From positions 3,001,001-3,065,000 of the forward strand of contig NZ_CP132507.1 of NCBI RefSeq assembly GCF_032191775.1: a stretch of DNA of 64,000 nt, given 5' to 3'. How positions within the stretch are numbered: the first letter of the stretch is position 1; every line of letters begins with the position of its first letter. Position numbers and translations under genes: made by a program. Below the pieces are notes generated by a model. The model did not search any database. It was not told where the DNA came from and was given only the letters and a program-made list of their open reading frames with translations. The DNA comes from Rhodoferax mekongensis (GTDB taxonomy: Bacteria; Pseudomonadota; Gammaproteobacteria; Burkholderiales; Burkholderiaceae_C). Below, in pieces: positions 27,012 through 35,698 of this stretch.

Positions 27012-30000
27012 TCAGTCGTAAGCAATGACTGCGGCGCCCCCGGACGCTTGTGCGCGCCAGCTCGCAAGAGCCGCATCCGTGGGGTAGAACTTGGCACTTT
27101 CGCCCAAGTGCAATTCAGCCGCCGCCTGCTGGACGGCGGCGTCTTCACCGGCCTGACAGAGCAACTGCAAACGGACCGACAAGCCCCTCACGAGCTCGCC
27201 ATGTTCGGTTTGCTCGCGCACGGCCGGAAACTCGCGCACCAAAGCCGCCACATCCGGCGTGCGGTTCTTGCTATCCAACTGCACAGGTACGCGCAGATAC
27301 TTGCCGAAGCGGCAGCGGGCCTGCTCCAGGCTCCAGATCTGCTGCACCGTGAGTTGCATGCCGCCCGAGAAGCGGTCCGGCATCGCCTTGCCCTCGACGA
27401 TGATGAGTTCGTCGTCCTTGAGCAGGTCTTTGTAGGTGTTGAGCAAAGCTTCGCTGGCGCGTGCCTCGATCATGGCGGACTTGTCATCCAGCTTGAACAG
27501 GGCGAGCTTGCCGCGCTGCCCGTTGATCACCCGCAGCTCGGTCACGATGCCGGCCAGCAACTGCGGCTCGCGCGAGTCCTGCAACTCTTCAATCGGACGC
27601 TTGGCAAACTTGCGGACTTCAGTCGCCACTTCGTCAAACAAATGGCCTGACAGGTAAAAGCCCACCGCAGTCTTTTCCTGCGTGAGGCGTTCCTTGACGC
27701 CCCACGGCATGACTTCCACCAGATCAGGCTCCTGCGTGCTGGAGCCATGGTCATCATCCCCGCCCATGTCAAACAAGCCGACCTGATTGGCATTCGCCGC
27801 AGACGCAGCCGCAAATTCAAACGCCCGGTCCATGGAAGCCACCAGCTCGGCCCGGTTCAGGTGCACCGTGTCGAACGCGCCCGCCTTGATCAGTGCTTCC
27901 ACGCAACGCTTGTTGAGGCGGGTACGGTCCACCCGGCGGGCGAAGTCAAACAGGCTTTTGAACGGCCCGGCCTCCTCGGTCGGTCCCCTGCCCTCGCGCG
28001 CGGCCACGATGGCCAGAATTGCCTGCTCGCCCGTGCCTTTGATGGCGCCCAAGCCGTAACGGATTTCCTTGTTGGAGATCGGCTCAAAGCGGTAGTTGCC
28101 GCGGTTGATGTTGGGCGGCTCAAAGCTCAGGCCCATCTTTTCAGCATCCTCGAACAAGACCTTGAGCTTGTCGGTGTCGTCCATTTCCACCGTCATGTTC
28201 GCGCAGAAGAACTCGGCGGTGTAGTGCACCTTGATCCAGGCCGTGTGGTACGCCAGCAATGAATAGGCGGCAGCGTGCGACTTGTTGAAACCGTAGCCAG
28301 CGAACTTCTCCATCAAGTCAAAGACCTCATCGGCCTTGTCTTGGGAAATGCCATGGGTTTTGAAAGCACCTGCCCGGAAGATGTCCCGGTGCTGGTCCAT
28401 CTCCTCTTTCTTTTTCTTGCCCATGGCGCGGCGCAGCAAGTCGGCGCCACCGAGTGAATAGCCACCCAGAATCTGGGCCGTCTGCATCACCTGCTCCTGA
28501 TACACCATGATCCCGTAGGTCTCGGACAGCATCTCGGCCACCGCAGGGTGCGGGTACTCCACCTGCTCGCGCCCGTGCTTGCGTGCCACGAAGCTCGGAA
28601 TCAGGTCCATGGGACCAGGTCGGTACAAGGCGTTCAGGGCAATCAGGTCTTCGAGGCGGCTGGGCTTGGCATCGCGCAACATGCCCTGCATGCCACGACT
28701 TTCAAACTGGAACACCGCCTCAGTTTTGCCTTCACTGAACAGTTTGTAGACCTTTGGGTCGTCCAGCGGCAGGTTCTCGTAGGCAAATTTCTCCTGCCCC
28801 GGATGGCGCTTGCGGATGAACTCGGCGGCAATTTCCAGAATGGTGAGGGTGGCCAAGCCCAAAAAGTCGAACTTCACCAGGCCAATGGCTTCCACATCGT
28901 CCTTGTCATACTGGCTGACCGCAGACTCGCTGCCGGGTTGCTGGTAGAGGGGGCAGAAATCGGTGAGCTTGCCCGGCGCGATCAACACGCCCCCGGCGTG
29001 CATGCCGATGTTGCGGGTCATACCCTCCAACTTGCGGGCCATCTCCAGCAGGGTTTTGACGTCTTCTTCCTTGGCCTCGCGCTCTGCCAAAATCGGCTCA
29101 GCCTCGGTGGCGTAAACGTATTTGTCGCTTTTCTTCCCGTCCGTGGGCGGCAACTGCAAGGTCACGTTGGTGCCCGGCTTGTTGGGGATGAGCTTGCTGA
29201 TGCCATCACAGAAGGTGTAGCTCATGTCCAGCACACGGCCCACATCGCGCACCACACCGCGCGCGGCCATGGTACCGAAGGTGGCAATCTGGCTCACTGC
29301 GTCTTTGCCGTATTTGTCCTTCACATAGTCGATCACCAGGTTCCGGTTGGTCTGGCAAAAGTCGATGTCGAAGTCGGGCATGGAGACCCGCTCGGGATTC
29401 AAGAATCGCTCAAACAGCAGGTTGTAGCGCAGGGGGTCCAAGTCGGTAATCTTGAGCGCATAGGCTACCAGCGAGCCGGCACCGGAGCCGCGCCCTGGAC
29501 CTACCGGACAGCCATTGTTTTTGGCCCAGTTGATGAAGTCGCCCACGATCAAAAAGTAGCCCGGAAAGCCCATTTTCAAAATGGTGCCCAGCTCAAACTC
29601 CAAGCGTTCCACATAGCGCGGCATTTCGGCATCACGCTCCTGTTCGTTGGGGTAGAGGTGCACCATGCGCTCTTTGAGCCCTTCGAAGGACGCGTAGCGG
29701 AAGTATTCTTCCGGCGTCATGCGCTGGCCGTTGACCAAGGGCGTGGGGAAGGCGGGCAACTGCGGCTTGCCCAGCACCAGCGTCAGGCTGCAGCGCTTGG
29801 CAATCTCGATGGTGTTGGCAATGGCAGACGGAATGTCAGCAAACAGCGCCTCCATCTGGGCTGCGCTCTTGAAGTACTGCTCCCGGGTGAAGCGGCGCAC
29901 GCGCTTGGGGTTGCTCAGAATCTCGCCATCGGCAATGCAGATGCGGGCCTCATGGGCCTCGAAGTCGTCCTGCTCCGCAAACTGGATGGGGTGCGTTGCC

Positions 30001-30581
30001 ACCACCGGCAGCTTCATGCGGGCGGCCAGCTTTACTGCGGCGACCACATGCGCCTCATCGTCGGCGCGGCCTGCGCGCTGCAGCTCGATATAAAAACGAT
30101 GCGGGAAAACACCCGCCAATTGCAACGCCACATCGTGCGCGCGGGCGGTGTCGCCCTGAACCAGAGCCTGCCCCACCGGCCCGGCTTGCGCACCCGAGAG
30201 CACGATCAGGCCTTCATGCAGCTCTTTGAGCCACGCCATCTTGATGACGGCCTGGTTCTTCACCACGTTTTGCGTGAAAGCGCGGGCAATGAGCTCCGAG
30301 ATGTTCAGGTAGCCCTGTTTGTTTTGCACCAGCAAAATGATGCGGGTGACGGCTGTGGCATCGCCGCCCAAGCCTTCGAGAATAATTTCTGCGCCTATGA
30401 CCGGCTTGACGCCCTTGCCGCGGCCGCCTTTGTAGAACTTGATCGCTCCGAACAGGTTGTTCAGATCCGTGATGGCCAACGCAGGCTGGCCGTCTTTGGC
30501 CGCCATCTTGATGACATCGTCGATCCGGGTGGTTCCGTCGACGACAGAAAACTCAGTGTGAAGGCGCAGGTGTACAAACAT
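27012..30581 (-). CDS. dnaE: DNA polymerase III alpha subunit
   Basis: Catalytic subunit of the replicative polymerase, 1189 residues, normal for DnaE1. ATG 30581 starts MFVHLRLHTEFSVVDG, the PHP domain opening with its His. Polymerase motifs include GPGRGSGAGSLVAYALKITD and the catalytic PDFDIDFC; downstream are the ATPGKLTDF-like Arg/Gly region, helix-hairpin-helix and OB-fold segments (KLALFKLDDKSAMIE). The frame extends 72 codons upstream of the chosen start, but the sequence there is not DnaE-like. It diverges from the gene at 30643 with 61 bases between. Confidence 0.97.
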   Translation of the reverse strand: MFVHLRLHTEFSVVDGTTRIDDVIKMAAKDGQPALAITDLNNLFGAIKFYKGGRGKGVKPVIGAEIILEGLGGDATAVTRIILLVQNKQGYLNISELIARAFTQNVVKNQAVIKMAWLKELHEGLIVLSGAQAGPVGQALVQGDTARAHDVALQLAGVFPHRFYIELQRAGRADDEAHVVAAVKLAARMKLPVVATHPIQFAEQDDFEAHEARICIADGEILSNPKRVRRFTREQYFKSAAQMEALFADIPSAIANTIEIAKRCSLTLVLGKPQLPAFPTPLVNGQRMTPEEYFRYASFEGLKERMVHLYPNEQERDAEMPRYVERLEFELGTILKMGFPGYFLIVGDFINWAKNNGCPVGPGRGSGAGSLVAYALKITDLDPLRYNLLFERFLNPERVSMPDFDIDFCQTNRNLVIDYVKDKYGKDAVSQIATFGTMAARGVVRDVGRVLDMSYTFCDGISKLIPNKPGTNVTLQLPPTDGKKSDKYVYATEAEPILAEREAKEEDVKTLLEMARKLEGMTRNIGMHAGGVLIAPGKLTDFCPLYQQPGSESAVSQYDKDDVEAIGLVKFDFLGLATLTILEIAAEFIRKRHPGQEKFAYENLPLDDPKVYKLFSEGKTEAVFQFESRGMQGMLRDAKPSRLEDLIALNALYRPGPMDLIPSFVARKHGREQVEYPHPAVAEMLSETYGIMVYQEQVMQTAQILGGYSLGGADLLRRAMGKKKKEEMDQHRDIFRAGAFKTHGISQDKADEVFDLMEKFAGYGFNKSHAAAYSLLAYHTAWIKVHYTAEFFCANMTVEMDDTDKLKVLFEDAEKMGLSFEPPNINRGNYRFEPISNKEIRYGLGAIKGTGEQAILAIVAAREGRGPTEEAGPFKSLFDFARRVDRTRLNKRCVEALIKAGAFDTVHLNRAELVASMDRAFEFAAASAANANQVGLFDMGGDDDHGSSTQEPDLVEVMPWGVKERLTQEKTAVGFYLSGHLFDEVATEVRKFAKRPIEELQDSREPQLLAGIVTELRVINGQRGKLALFKLDDKSAMIEARASEALLNTYKDLLKDDELIIVEGKAMPDRFSGGMQLTVQQIWSLEQARCRFGKYLRVPVQLDSKNRTPDVAALVREFPAVREQTEHGELVRGLSVRLQLLCQAGEDAAVQQAAAELHLGESAKFYPTDAALASWRAQASGGAAVIAYD

Positions 30582-30642
30582 CCGGTCATTGTAGTTTTCG
30601 ATTGACGGCAGACCTTGGGGAAGGGTCTGCTTCTGCGCCACA

Positions 30643-31131
30643 ATGGAAGCACTGCATTGGTACGCTGAAAAAAGCTCTTCGAACCCCGTGACAAGCCATT
30701 TATTCAATCCGCATGGATCCGCCCTGGTCGAGCTCGCGCCCGGCATGCTGATCGCGCACATGCACGGAGACTGGAATGCCGAGATGCGGGCCCTCATTGC
30801 CGCTCAAATGCGGGAAAAGGTGGCCGCGCTGAACGCCGCAGGTCCTTGGGGCATCATCAACCACATGCATGACACGCTGGTCTATGGGCCGGATATCTAT
30901 GCCCAGACCCGTGCGGACTACGCCAACCGCCCGGCCGGCTCCCGCCTCAAAGCGGTGGCCTTTGTGATCGCACCGCACGTGGAAGGAGCCTCATTACTGC
31001 GCAGCCGGTTTGACACCCTGTTGGATGGCGTGATCGCCTCCCGCGTTTTTACCGACAGCCAAAGCGCCAAGGATTGGATACAGACCCAGCTGCAATTGCC
31101 GGATGTCGCTGGCCCGGACGCAGGCAATTAA
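30643..31131 (+). CDS. STAS/SpoIIAA-like protein of unknown function
   Basis: A 162-residue soluble protein without signal peptide. The pattern GSALVELAPGMLIAHMHGDW, then a helix, WGIINHMHDTLV, a second helix and LKAVAFVIAPHVEG resembles the SpoIIAA-like (STAS-like) fold, in which alternating strands and helices end in a helix such as SQSAKDWIQTQL. ATG 30643 is used; GTG 30688 (just before TSHLFNP) is an alternative that would remove a poorly conserved-looking start. It precedes trhO by 10 bases on the same strand, but a functional link is not evident. Confidence 0.65.
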   Translation: MEALHWYAEKSSSNPVTSHLFNPHGSALVELAPGMLIAHMHGDWNAEMRALIAAQMREKVAALNAAGPWGIINHMHDTLVYGPDIYAQTRADYANRPAGSRLKAVAFVIAPHVEGASLLRSRFDTLLDGVIASRVFTDSQSAKDWIQTQLQLPDVAGPDAGN

Positions 31132-31140
31132 AATCAGACG

Positions 31141-31896
31141 GTGAACACCGTACTGAACATTTCCTCCTACAAATTCGTCCCACTTCCGGATGCTGCGGCC
31201 TTGCGCGAGGTTTTGCTGGCCCGGGCACAGGCCCTGCAGCTCAAAGGCACCATTCTTTTGGCCGAAGAAGGCATCAACCTGTTTCTCGCCGGTCCGGCGG
31301 ATGATGTACGGAGTTTTGTCAGCCAGCTCCAGCAAGACCCCCGGTTTGCGGATATCGCTCCCAAGGAAAGCTGGTCAGATACCCAGCCGTTCAAAAAAAT
31401 GCTGGTGAAGGTCAAGGGGGAAATCATCCGCATGAACCACCCCACCATCAAGCCCGCCGAAGGCCGCGCACCTTCGGTGGCACCGGCTACCGTCAAACGC
31501 TGGCTGGACCAGGGGCATGATGACCATGGCCGCCCGGTGGTCACCCTGGATACGCGCAATGACTTTGAAGTCGATGAAGGCACGTTCGATGGCGCCATTG
31601 ATTGGCGCATCACCAAGTTCACCGAATTCCCGGACGCCTTCCGGGCGCACCTGGACGAGCTCAAAGACAAAACCGTGGTCAGCTTTTGCACCGGGGGCAT
31701 CCGCTGTGAAAAAGCAGCCATACTGATGCGTGAAGAAGGCTTGGAACACGTCTACCAGCTCGAAGGCGGCATCCTCAAATATTTCGAGGAAACCGACGGC
31801 AGCCACTACAAGGGCGGCTGCTTTGTATTCGATGAGCGCCGGGCACTCGGTGCAGATCTGCAGGCGACCGGCCTGCAGCACAGCAGCGAAGTCTGA
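31141..31896 (+). CDS. trhO: tRNA uridine(34) hydroxylase TrhO (rhodanese family)
   Basis: Rhodanese-domain enzyme that hydroxylates U34 of certain tRNAs in an oxygen-dependent way, formerly YceA. The 251-residue protein has the N-terminal acylphosphatase-like part ([19 protein letters not shown]) and a rhodanese domain with the active loop [12 protein letters not shown], catalytic Cys183, and the Cys189 partner; [10 protein letters not shown] follows. The start is GTG 31141. The common C-terminal zinc region is short here. It converges with the DUF2145 gene, four bases from stop to stop. Confidence 0.92.
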   Translation: MNTVLNISSYKFVPLPDAAALREVLLARAQALQLKGTILLAEEGINLFLAGPADDVRSFVSQLQQDPRFADIAPKESWSDTQPFKKMLVKVKGEIIRMNHPTIKPAEGRAPSVAPATVKRWLDQGHDDHGRPVVTLDTRNDFEVDEGTFDGAIDWRITKFTEFPDAFRAHLDELKDKTVVSFCTGGIRCEKAAILMREEGLEHVYQLEGGILKYFEETDGSHYKGGCFVFDERRALGADLQATGLQHSSEV

Positions 31897-31900
31897 GCGC

Positions 31901-32725
31901 CTAGCGCTGCACCACCGGGTCGCCGGCGGACAGATTGGCGCGCTTGAGCCAGGCAAACACAGAGTCCACTGTCACAGTCTCTATCCGGTCGGAATAGCGC
32001 TTCTCATCCGGGTGGTCATCAAAGGCCACATTCGCCTTGGTCATGCGCGCTCCGAGGCGCACCAAAGGGCTGATCGTCAGGGTCGTAGGCTGGTAAGCGG
32101 CGCGCTGCAACCAGCGCTGCGCCTGAGCGCGGCTGGTCACCGGCTCTGCAGTGCCGGCCGTCATCGCAAAGGCCAGTGTTTCGATCGCCCACTGGTTGCT
32201 CTGCTGGTACTTTTCTGCCCATGGATACGCCACCATGTTGTAGCGCGGCTGGTGAAGCACCAGGGACTGCTGCGCATCCTGCAGCACTCTCAGCATCGCG
32301 GATTGGGCTTGCGGGCTGAGGACGACCCAGGCGGCTTCGTACTGCCAGAGGTCATCCAGAAAAAACTCGCCGAGCCCCTGCCGGTAGATGGCAGATTCCG
32401 CTGTGCCGCACAGATTGAGTTTGTGCAGCACCCGCCACACATGCCCGCCATCCGCGGTGTCCTGCCGGTACACAAACCCCAGGTGCGAGTAACGCACACC
32501 GTATTTGCTCAGGTCCTGTCCGGCGCGCGCCATGACGACCACCTTGGCTCCGCTGGCATCCAGCGCCTGTAGCGTCTTCCAGGCCAAGGTCATGGACTTC
32601 TCCACGGTCTCAGGCTTCAGGTCCTGCGGCTCATTACAAGCGCGGCCGGCCTGTACCTGACCCGCAAAAGAAACAACCAGCAGGCCGGCAGCCAAGCAAC
32701 GCTGCATGGAGCTAAGGAGGCTCAC
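31901..32725 (-). CDS. DUF2145 family exported protein
   Basis: A 274-residue protein with a signal peptide (LAAGLLVVSFAGQVQA-GRACN). RACNEPQDLKPETV, VVVMARAGQDLSKYGVRYSHLGF and HVWRVLHKLNLCGT match the DUF2145 pattern as I know it; the conserved RYSHLG and paired Cys suggest a folded periplasmic enzyme, but no function is known. The start GTG 32725 overlaps the upstream gene's stop as GTGA; ATG 32707 is an alternative. It forms a two-gene unit with the small protein at 32722-33171. Confidence 0.82.
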   Translation of the reverse strand: MSLLSSMQRCLAAGLLVVSFAGQVQAGRACNEPQDLKPETVEKSMTLAWKTLQALDASGAKVVVMARAGQDLSKYGVRYSHLGFVYRQDTADGGHVWRVLHKLNLCGTAESAIYRQGLGEFFLDDLWQYEAAWVVLSPQAQSAMLRVLQDAQQSLVLHQPRYNMVAYPWAEKYQQSNQWAIETLAFAMTAGTAEPVTSRAQAQRWLQRAAYQPTTLTISPLVRLGARMTKANVAFDDHPDEKRYSDRIETVTVDSVFAWLKRANLSAGDPVVQR

Positions 32726-33171
32726 TGGCTGACGCGTTCGTTGTGCAACAGGGCCTTGCCGATTTCGTTGGGGATAAAGGCAATCACCTTGCCCGCAACG
32801 GACAACACCACGCCGGTGCTGATCACGCTGACAAACACAACTGTGCCCACGGCCGCGGAGGCACCGGAGGCTGCTTTGCCCGAGACCTCCACGCTGGCCC
32901 GCGCGCCATCGGACATGCGCTCCAGCACATAGACCGTGCCCTTGGCAGAGGCCTCCACACCCTTCACCACCAACACTGCTCCCGCCGTAGAAAACGCGAC
33001 GGGAATGGCGACTACCGCACCCGCACTGGCCCCGACCACAGAAGCCACAGGCATGGCACTGATGGCACTGAACGCAGAAGCGTCAGTCTGTGAATAGGCA
33101 TAAAAAGGCGTGCTAGCGCCCGCCAGAATTGCGCAAGCAGCTATTACTTTGGTAGCAAAGCGGATCTTCAA
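32722..33171 (-). CDS. Exported hydrophobic Gly/Ala/Ser/Val-rich protein of unknown function
   Basis: I do not recognise the family. The 149-residue protein has a signal peptide (about residues 1-25) and two long small-residue, Val/Ala-rich stretches (ASVVGASAGAVVAIPVAF and VGTVVFVSVISTGVVLSVAG), possibly membrane-interacting. The start is inferred as TTG 33171, with GGAG seven bases upstream; the ATG at 33252 runs through the promoter and terminator side and is unlikely. Part of the signal peptide (VIAACAILAGAS) is encoded by a dispersed repeat at 33112-33156. Its stop overlaps the DUF2145 start, so the two are probably made together. Confidence 0.65.
   Translation of the reverse strand: MKIRFATKVIAACAILAGASTPFYAYSQTDASAFSAISAMPVASVVGASAGAVVAIPVAFSTAGAVLVVKGVEASAKGTVYVLERMSDGARASVEVSGKAASGASAAVGTVVFVSVISTGVVLSVAGKVIAFIPNEIGKALLHNERVSQ
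33112..33156 (-). repeat. Dispersed repeat, copy inside a signal-peptide coding region
   Basis: Read on the minus strand: GTAATAGCTGCTTGCGCAAT, then TCTGGCGGGCGCTAGC. It aligns with nearly the whole reference copy at 13071-13124, including the GGGCGC tail, and stays in frame. The encoded VIAACAILAGAS supplies hydrophobic core residues of the signal peptide. Confidence 0.7.
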
Positions 33172-33225
33172 AACGGCACTCCAGTTGTCTGAAAGCCCAC
33201 AGCTTACGCAATTTTCCGGCGGACA

Positions 33226-33250
33226 CAAAAAAGCCCGCCGAAGCGGGCTC
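33226..33250 (-). terminator. Rho-independent terminator after the flavodoxin-like gene
   Basis: Stem AGCCCGC (33232-33238) and GCGGGCT (33243-33249) with loop CGAA; on the minus strand it is followed by a run of six T. It lies 33 bases past the stop of the gene at 33283-33816. Confidence 0.85.
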
Positions 33251-33282
33251 ACGCATTTCAGACCGAAGAAGTCTGAAAAACC

Positions 33283-33816
33283 TTAGGCCTTCAGCTTGGC
33301 GGCAATGGATGCCACGCGTGCGCCGTAGGCTTTGGCGGTGTCCAGATCGCCTTGGGGGATGTCTTCCGCAGGGCTGGTAGGACCGACTTGGGCCATCACG
33401 CCGGAGTTGGAACCGATGCGGTTGATGATGCCGTCGTTCATGGCAGGCTGGCCGACCCAGATCATGCCGTGCTGCTGAGACAGGGTGATGAAGTACTGGA
33501 TGGTGGACAGCTTGTCACCGCTGGGGCTGGCGGAAATGGTGAAGCCGCCAGCCACTTTGTCTTTCCAGGCGCTGGTGAACCAACGCTTGCTGGATGCATC
33601 GGCAAACTTCTTGAACTGCCAAGAGGCCATTCCCATGTAAGTGGGGGAACCGAAGATCACAGCGTCTGCCGCGTCCAGAGTGGCCCACTGGGCATCGGTG
33701 ATATCGCCATTGGCGTCGATGGTGATCAGCTCGGCGCTGGCGCCTTCTGCCACGAATTGCGCAACGCGCTGGGTGTGACCGTAACCGGAATGGAACACGA
33801 CTGCTACTTTTGCCAT
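33283..33816 (-). CDS. Flavodoxin family protein, WrbA/FMN reductase-like
   Basis: Flavodoxin-fold FMN protein, 177 residues, probably a quinone or flavin reductase. The phosphate loop is SGYGHTQRVAQF near residue 10; FGSPTYMGMASWQFKKF matches the second FMN contact of WrbA-like proteins. GGFTISASPSGDKLSTIQYF corresponds to the third loop. It is shorter than WrbA of about 198 residues. CCTAGGAG lies nine bases before ATG 33816. A terminator follows at 33226-33250. Substrate is not known. Confidence 0.82.
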   Translation of the reverse strand: MAKVAVVFHSGYGHTQRVAQFVAEGASAELITIDANGDITDAQWATLDAADAVIFGSPTYMGMASWQFKKFADASSKRWFTSAWKDKVAGGFTISASPSGDKLSTIQYFITLSQQHGMIWVGQPAMNDGIINRIGSNSGVMAQVGPTSPAEDIPQGDLDTAKAYGARVASIAAKLKA

Positions 33817-33841
33817 TTGTTAACTCCTAGGTAAAAAGACT

Positions 33842-33872
33842 CAAAGAAAGATGCCCGCACCTTGCGGACATC
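33842..33872 (-). terminator. Probable terminator after the pirin gene
   Basis: Arms GATGCCCGC (33850-33858) and GCGGACATC (33864-33872) pair with one G-U wobble in RNA; TTTCTTTG follows on the minus strand. It lies about ten bases beyond the pirin stop. Confidence 0.65.
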
Positions 33873-33881
33873 GGAAAAAAA

Positions 33882-34583
33882 TCAGGCCTGCAGATCAAAA
33901 ACCAGGACTTCGGCGTCCTTCGCGGCGTTGAGCACCAGGGTGCTTTCGGCGCTGAGCAACGCAGCATCACCGGTCTGCAGAGGTGTGCCGTTCACCGATA
34001 CCGAACCGCGAAGCACCTGCACATAGCCCTTGCGGGAGGGGTCCAGCGCCAGGCTTGCTGCCTGGGCGCCGTCCAACAAACCGCTGTACAGCTTGGCGTC
34101 GGCGTGAATCAGCACGCTGCCCTCCGCACCATCCGGCGAAGCCACCAGTTTCAGGGTGCCTTGCTTGTCGGCTGCGGCGAATGTCTTTTGTTCGTAGCTT
34201 GGCGGAATGCCGGTCACATTAGGCTCGATCCATATCTGGAAGAAATGGGTCGTGTCGTTGGGCGCGTGATTGAACTCGCTATGCATTACGCCGGTGCCTG
34301 CACTCATGCGCTGCACATCGCCCGGTGGAATGCCTTTGACGTTGCCCATGCTGTCTTTGTGCGCCAGGTTGCCCGACATGACGTAGCTAATGATCTCCAT
34401 GTCGCGGTGGCCATGCGTGCCGAAACCGGTGCCGGGAGCGATGCGGTCTTCATTGATGACGCGCAGATTGCCCCAGCCCATGTGCGCGGGGTCGTAGTAC
34501 CCGGCGAACGAAAAGCTGTGGAAAGACTTGAGCCAGCCGTGGTCGGCATAACCTCTGTCCTGCGATTTGCGTACGGTCAACAT
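33882..34583 (-). CDS. Pirin family protein
   Basis: Bicupin metal protein, 233 residues; family members include quercetin dioxygenase-like YhhW. The N-terminal cupin has metal ligands in GFGTHGHRDMEIISYVMSG and MHSEFNH; LAHKDSMGN is a pirin hallmark. ATG 34583 starts MLTVRKSQDRGYADHGW, as usual. It is divergent from a LysR gene 111 bases away, which probably controls it. Whether the enzyme acts on quercetin-like compounds is not known. Confidence 0.9.
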   Translation of the reverse strand: MLTVRKSQDRGYADHGWLKSFHSFSFAGYYDPAHMGWGNLRVINEDRIAPGTGFGTHGHRDMEIISYVMSGNLAHKDSMGNVKGIPPGDVQRMSAGTGVMHSEFNHAPNDTTHFFQIWIEPNVTGIPPSYEQKTFAAADKQGTLKLVASPDGAEGSVLIHADAKLYSGLLDGAQAASLALDPSRKGYVQVLRGSVSVNGTPLQTGDAALLSAESTLVLNAAKDAEVLVFDLQA

Positions 34584-34652
34584 GTGATGTGCCTCTGGTT
34601 TCGTATGGGTTGAACTTTATGCCCCGGGCACTCGATTTCCATCCATGCCGTT

Positions 34653-34663
34653 TGATGGCATCA
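34653..34663. promoter_or_regulatory. Candidate LysR-type operator between pirin and lysR genes
   Basis: TGATG-G-CATCA at 34653-34663 is a perfect short palindrome inside TTTGATGGCATCATTCAAA, matching the T-N11-A form of LysR sites. It lies in the 111-base divergent region, 32 bases before the regulator start. Position and symmetry are the only evidence. Confidence 0.45.
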
Positions 34664-34694
34664 TTCAAAAATTCTCAACTTAAGGGTATCGACC

Positions 34695-35636
34695 ATGCAA
34701 ACCGCGCGTGACTTCCTCACCCCCGACGCACTCTCCATGTTGCAGTCGATCGCAGAGGCTGGCAGTTTCGCCGCAGCCGCCCGCGAGATGGGCATGGTGC
34801 CCAGCGCCCTGACGTACCGGGTGCGCCAGATTGAAGACGCCTTGGACGTGCTCTTGTATGACCGTAGCTCGCGCCAGGCCAAGCTCACCGCCGCCGGTGC
34901 GGAGCTGCTGCGCGAGGGCGCTCGATTGCTGGAAGATATTGACGCCGTGGCCAACCGTGTGAAGCGTGTGGCCACTGGCTGGGAGCCGCAACTGACCATT
35001 GCCATCGACACGGTGATTTCCAAACCGGTGGTGATGGAGCTGTGCGAGAGCTTTTTCAGCCAATCGCCCCCTACCCGCATTCGGATTCGGGAAGAAACGC
35101 TTTCCGGGACCCTGGAAGCGCTACTCACCGGGCAGGCCGACCTGGCCCTGGGTGTGGGCCCCGACTCCGCGCGCACTGCGGGCGTGCACAGCAAACCCTT
35201 GGGCAGCATGACTTTTGTGTATGCCGTGGCCCCCCACCACCCTCTGGCCGATGCCCCCGAGCCTTTGACCGATGACTTGATCCAGAAGCACCGCGCCGTG
35301 GCTGTGGCGGACTCCATCCAGCGCGGAGCGGGCCAGACCTACGGCTTGCTGAGTGGGCAGGACGTCTTTACCGTGCCCACCATGCAGGCCAAGTTGGACG
35401 CGCAATTGCGCGGGCTGGGCGGCGGCAACCTTCCCCGCTGCATGGCTGACAGCTACATCACCACCGGCCGCTTGGTGGTCAAAAAAACAGAAAGACCCCA
35501 GCGCACGGTGCCGCTGCACTATGCCTGGCGCCTGTCCAAAACGGTGAACCAGGGCAATGCTTTGCAGTGGTGGCTCAATCAGCTGGAGAGTGAGACCACA
35601 CGCAACGCACTGATATCGGAACACCGCACTTCATAA
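34695..35636 (+). CDS. LysR family transcriptional regulator
   Basis: A 313-residue LysR-type regulator. The winged helix-turn-helix is at residues 12-70 (LTPDALSMLQSIAEAGSFAA, REMGMVPSALTYRVRQIE) and the effector domain follows. ATG 34695 gives the normal length. It diverges from the pirin gene, the likely target, and typical LysR behaviour would include autoregulation through the shared region. The effector is unknown. Confidence 0.92.
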   Translation: MQTARDFLTPDALSMLQSIAEAGSFAAAAREMGMVPSALTYRVRQIEDALDVLLYDRSSRQAKLTAAGAELLREGARLLEDIDAVANRVKRVATGWEPQLTIAIDTVISKPVVMELCESFFSQSPPTRIRIREETLSGTLEALLTGQADLALGVGPDSARTAGVHSKPLGSMTFVYAVAPHHPLADAPEPLTDDLIQKHRAVAVADSIQRGAGQTYGLLSGQDVFTVPTMQAKLDAQLRGLGGGNLPRCMADSYITTGRLVVKKTERPQRTVPLHYAWRLSKTVNQGNALQWWLNQLESETTRNALISEHRTS

Positions 35637-35698
35637 ACGATTTACGCCCTGCAGCTGCGTGTATAAAGAGACCATTACAACTACTGGAGATTGCGCCC

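Noticed and set aside
28548..30605. A 685-codon open frame antisense to dnaE, and a 680-codon frame antisense to the penicillin acylase (3045-5087)
   Set aside because: Same shadow effect; neither has a recognisable motif, and the sense genes are well supported.
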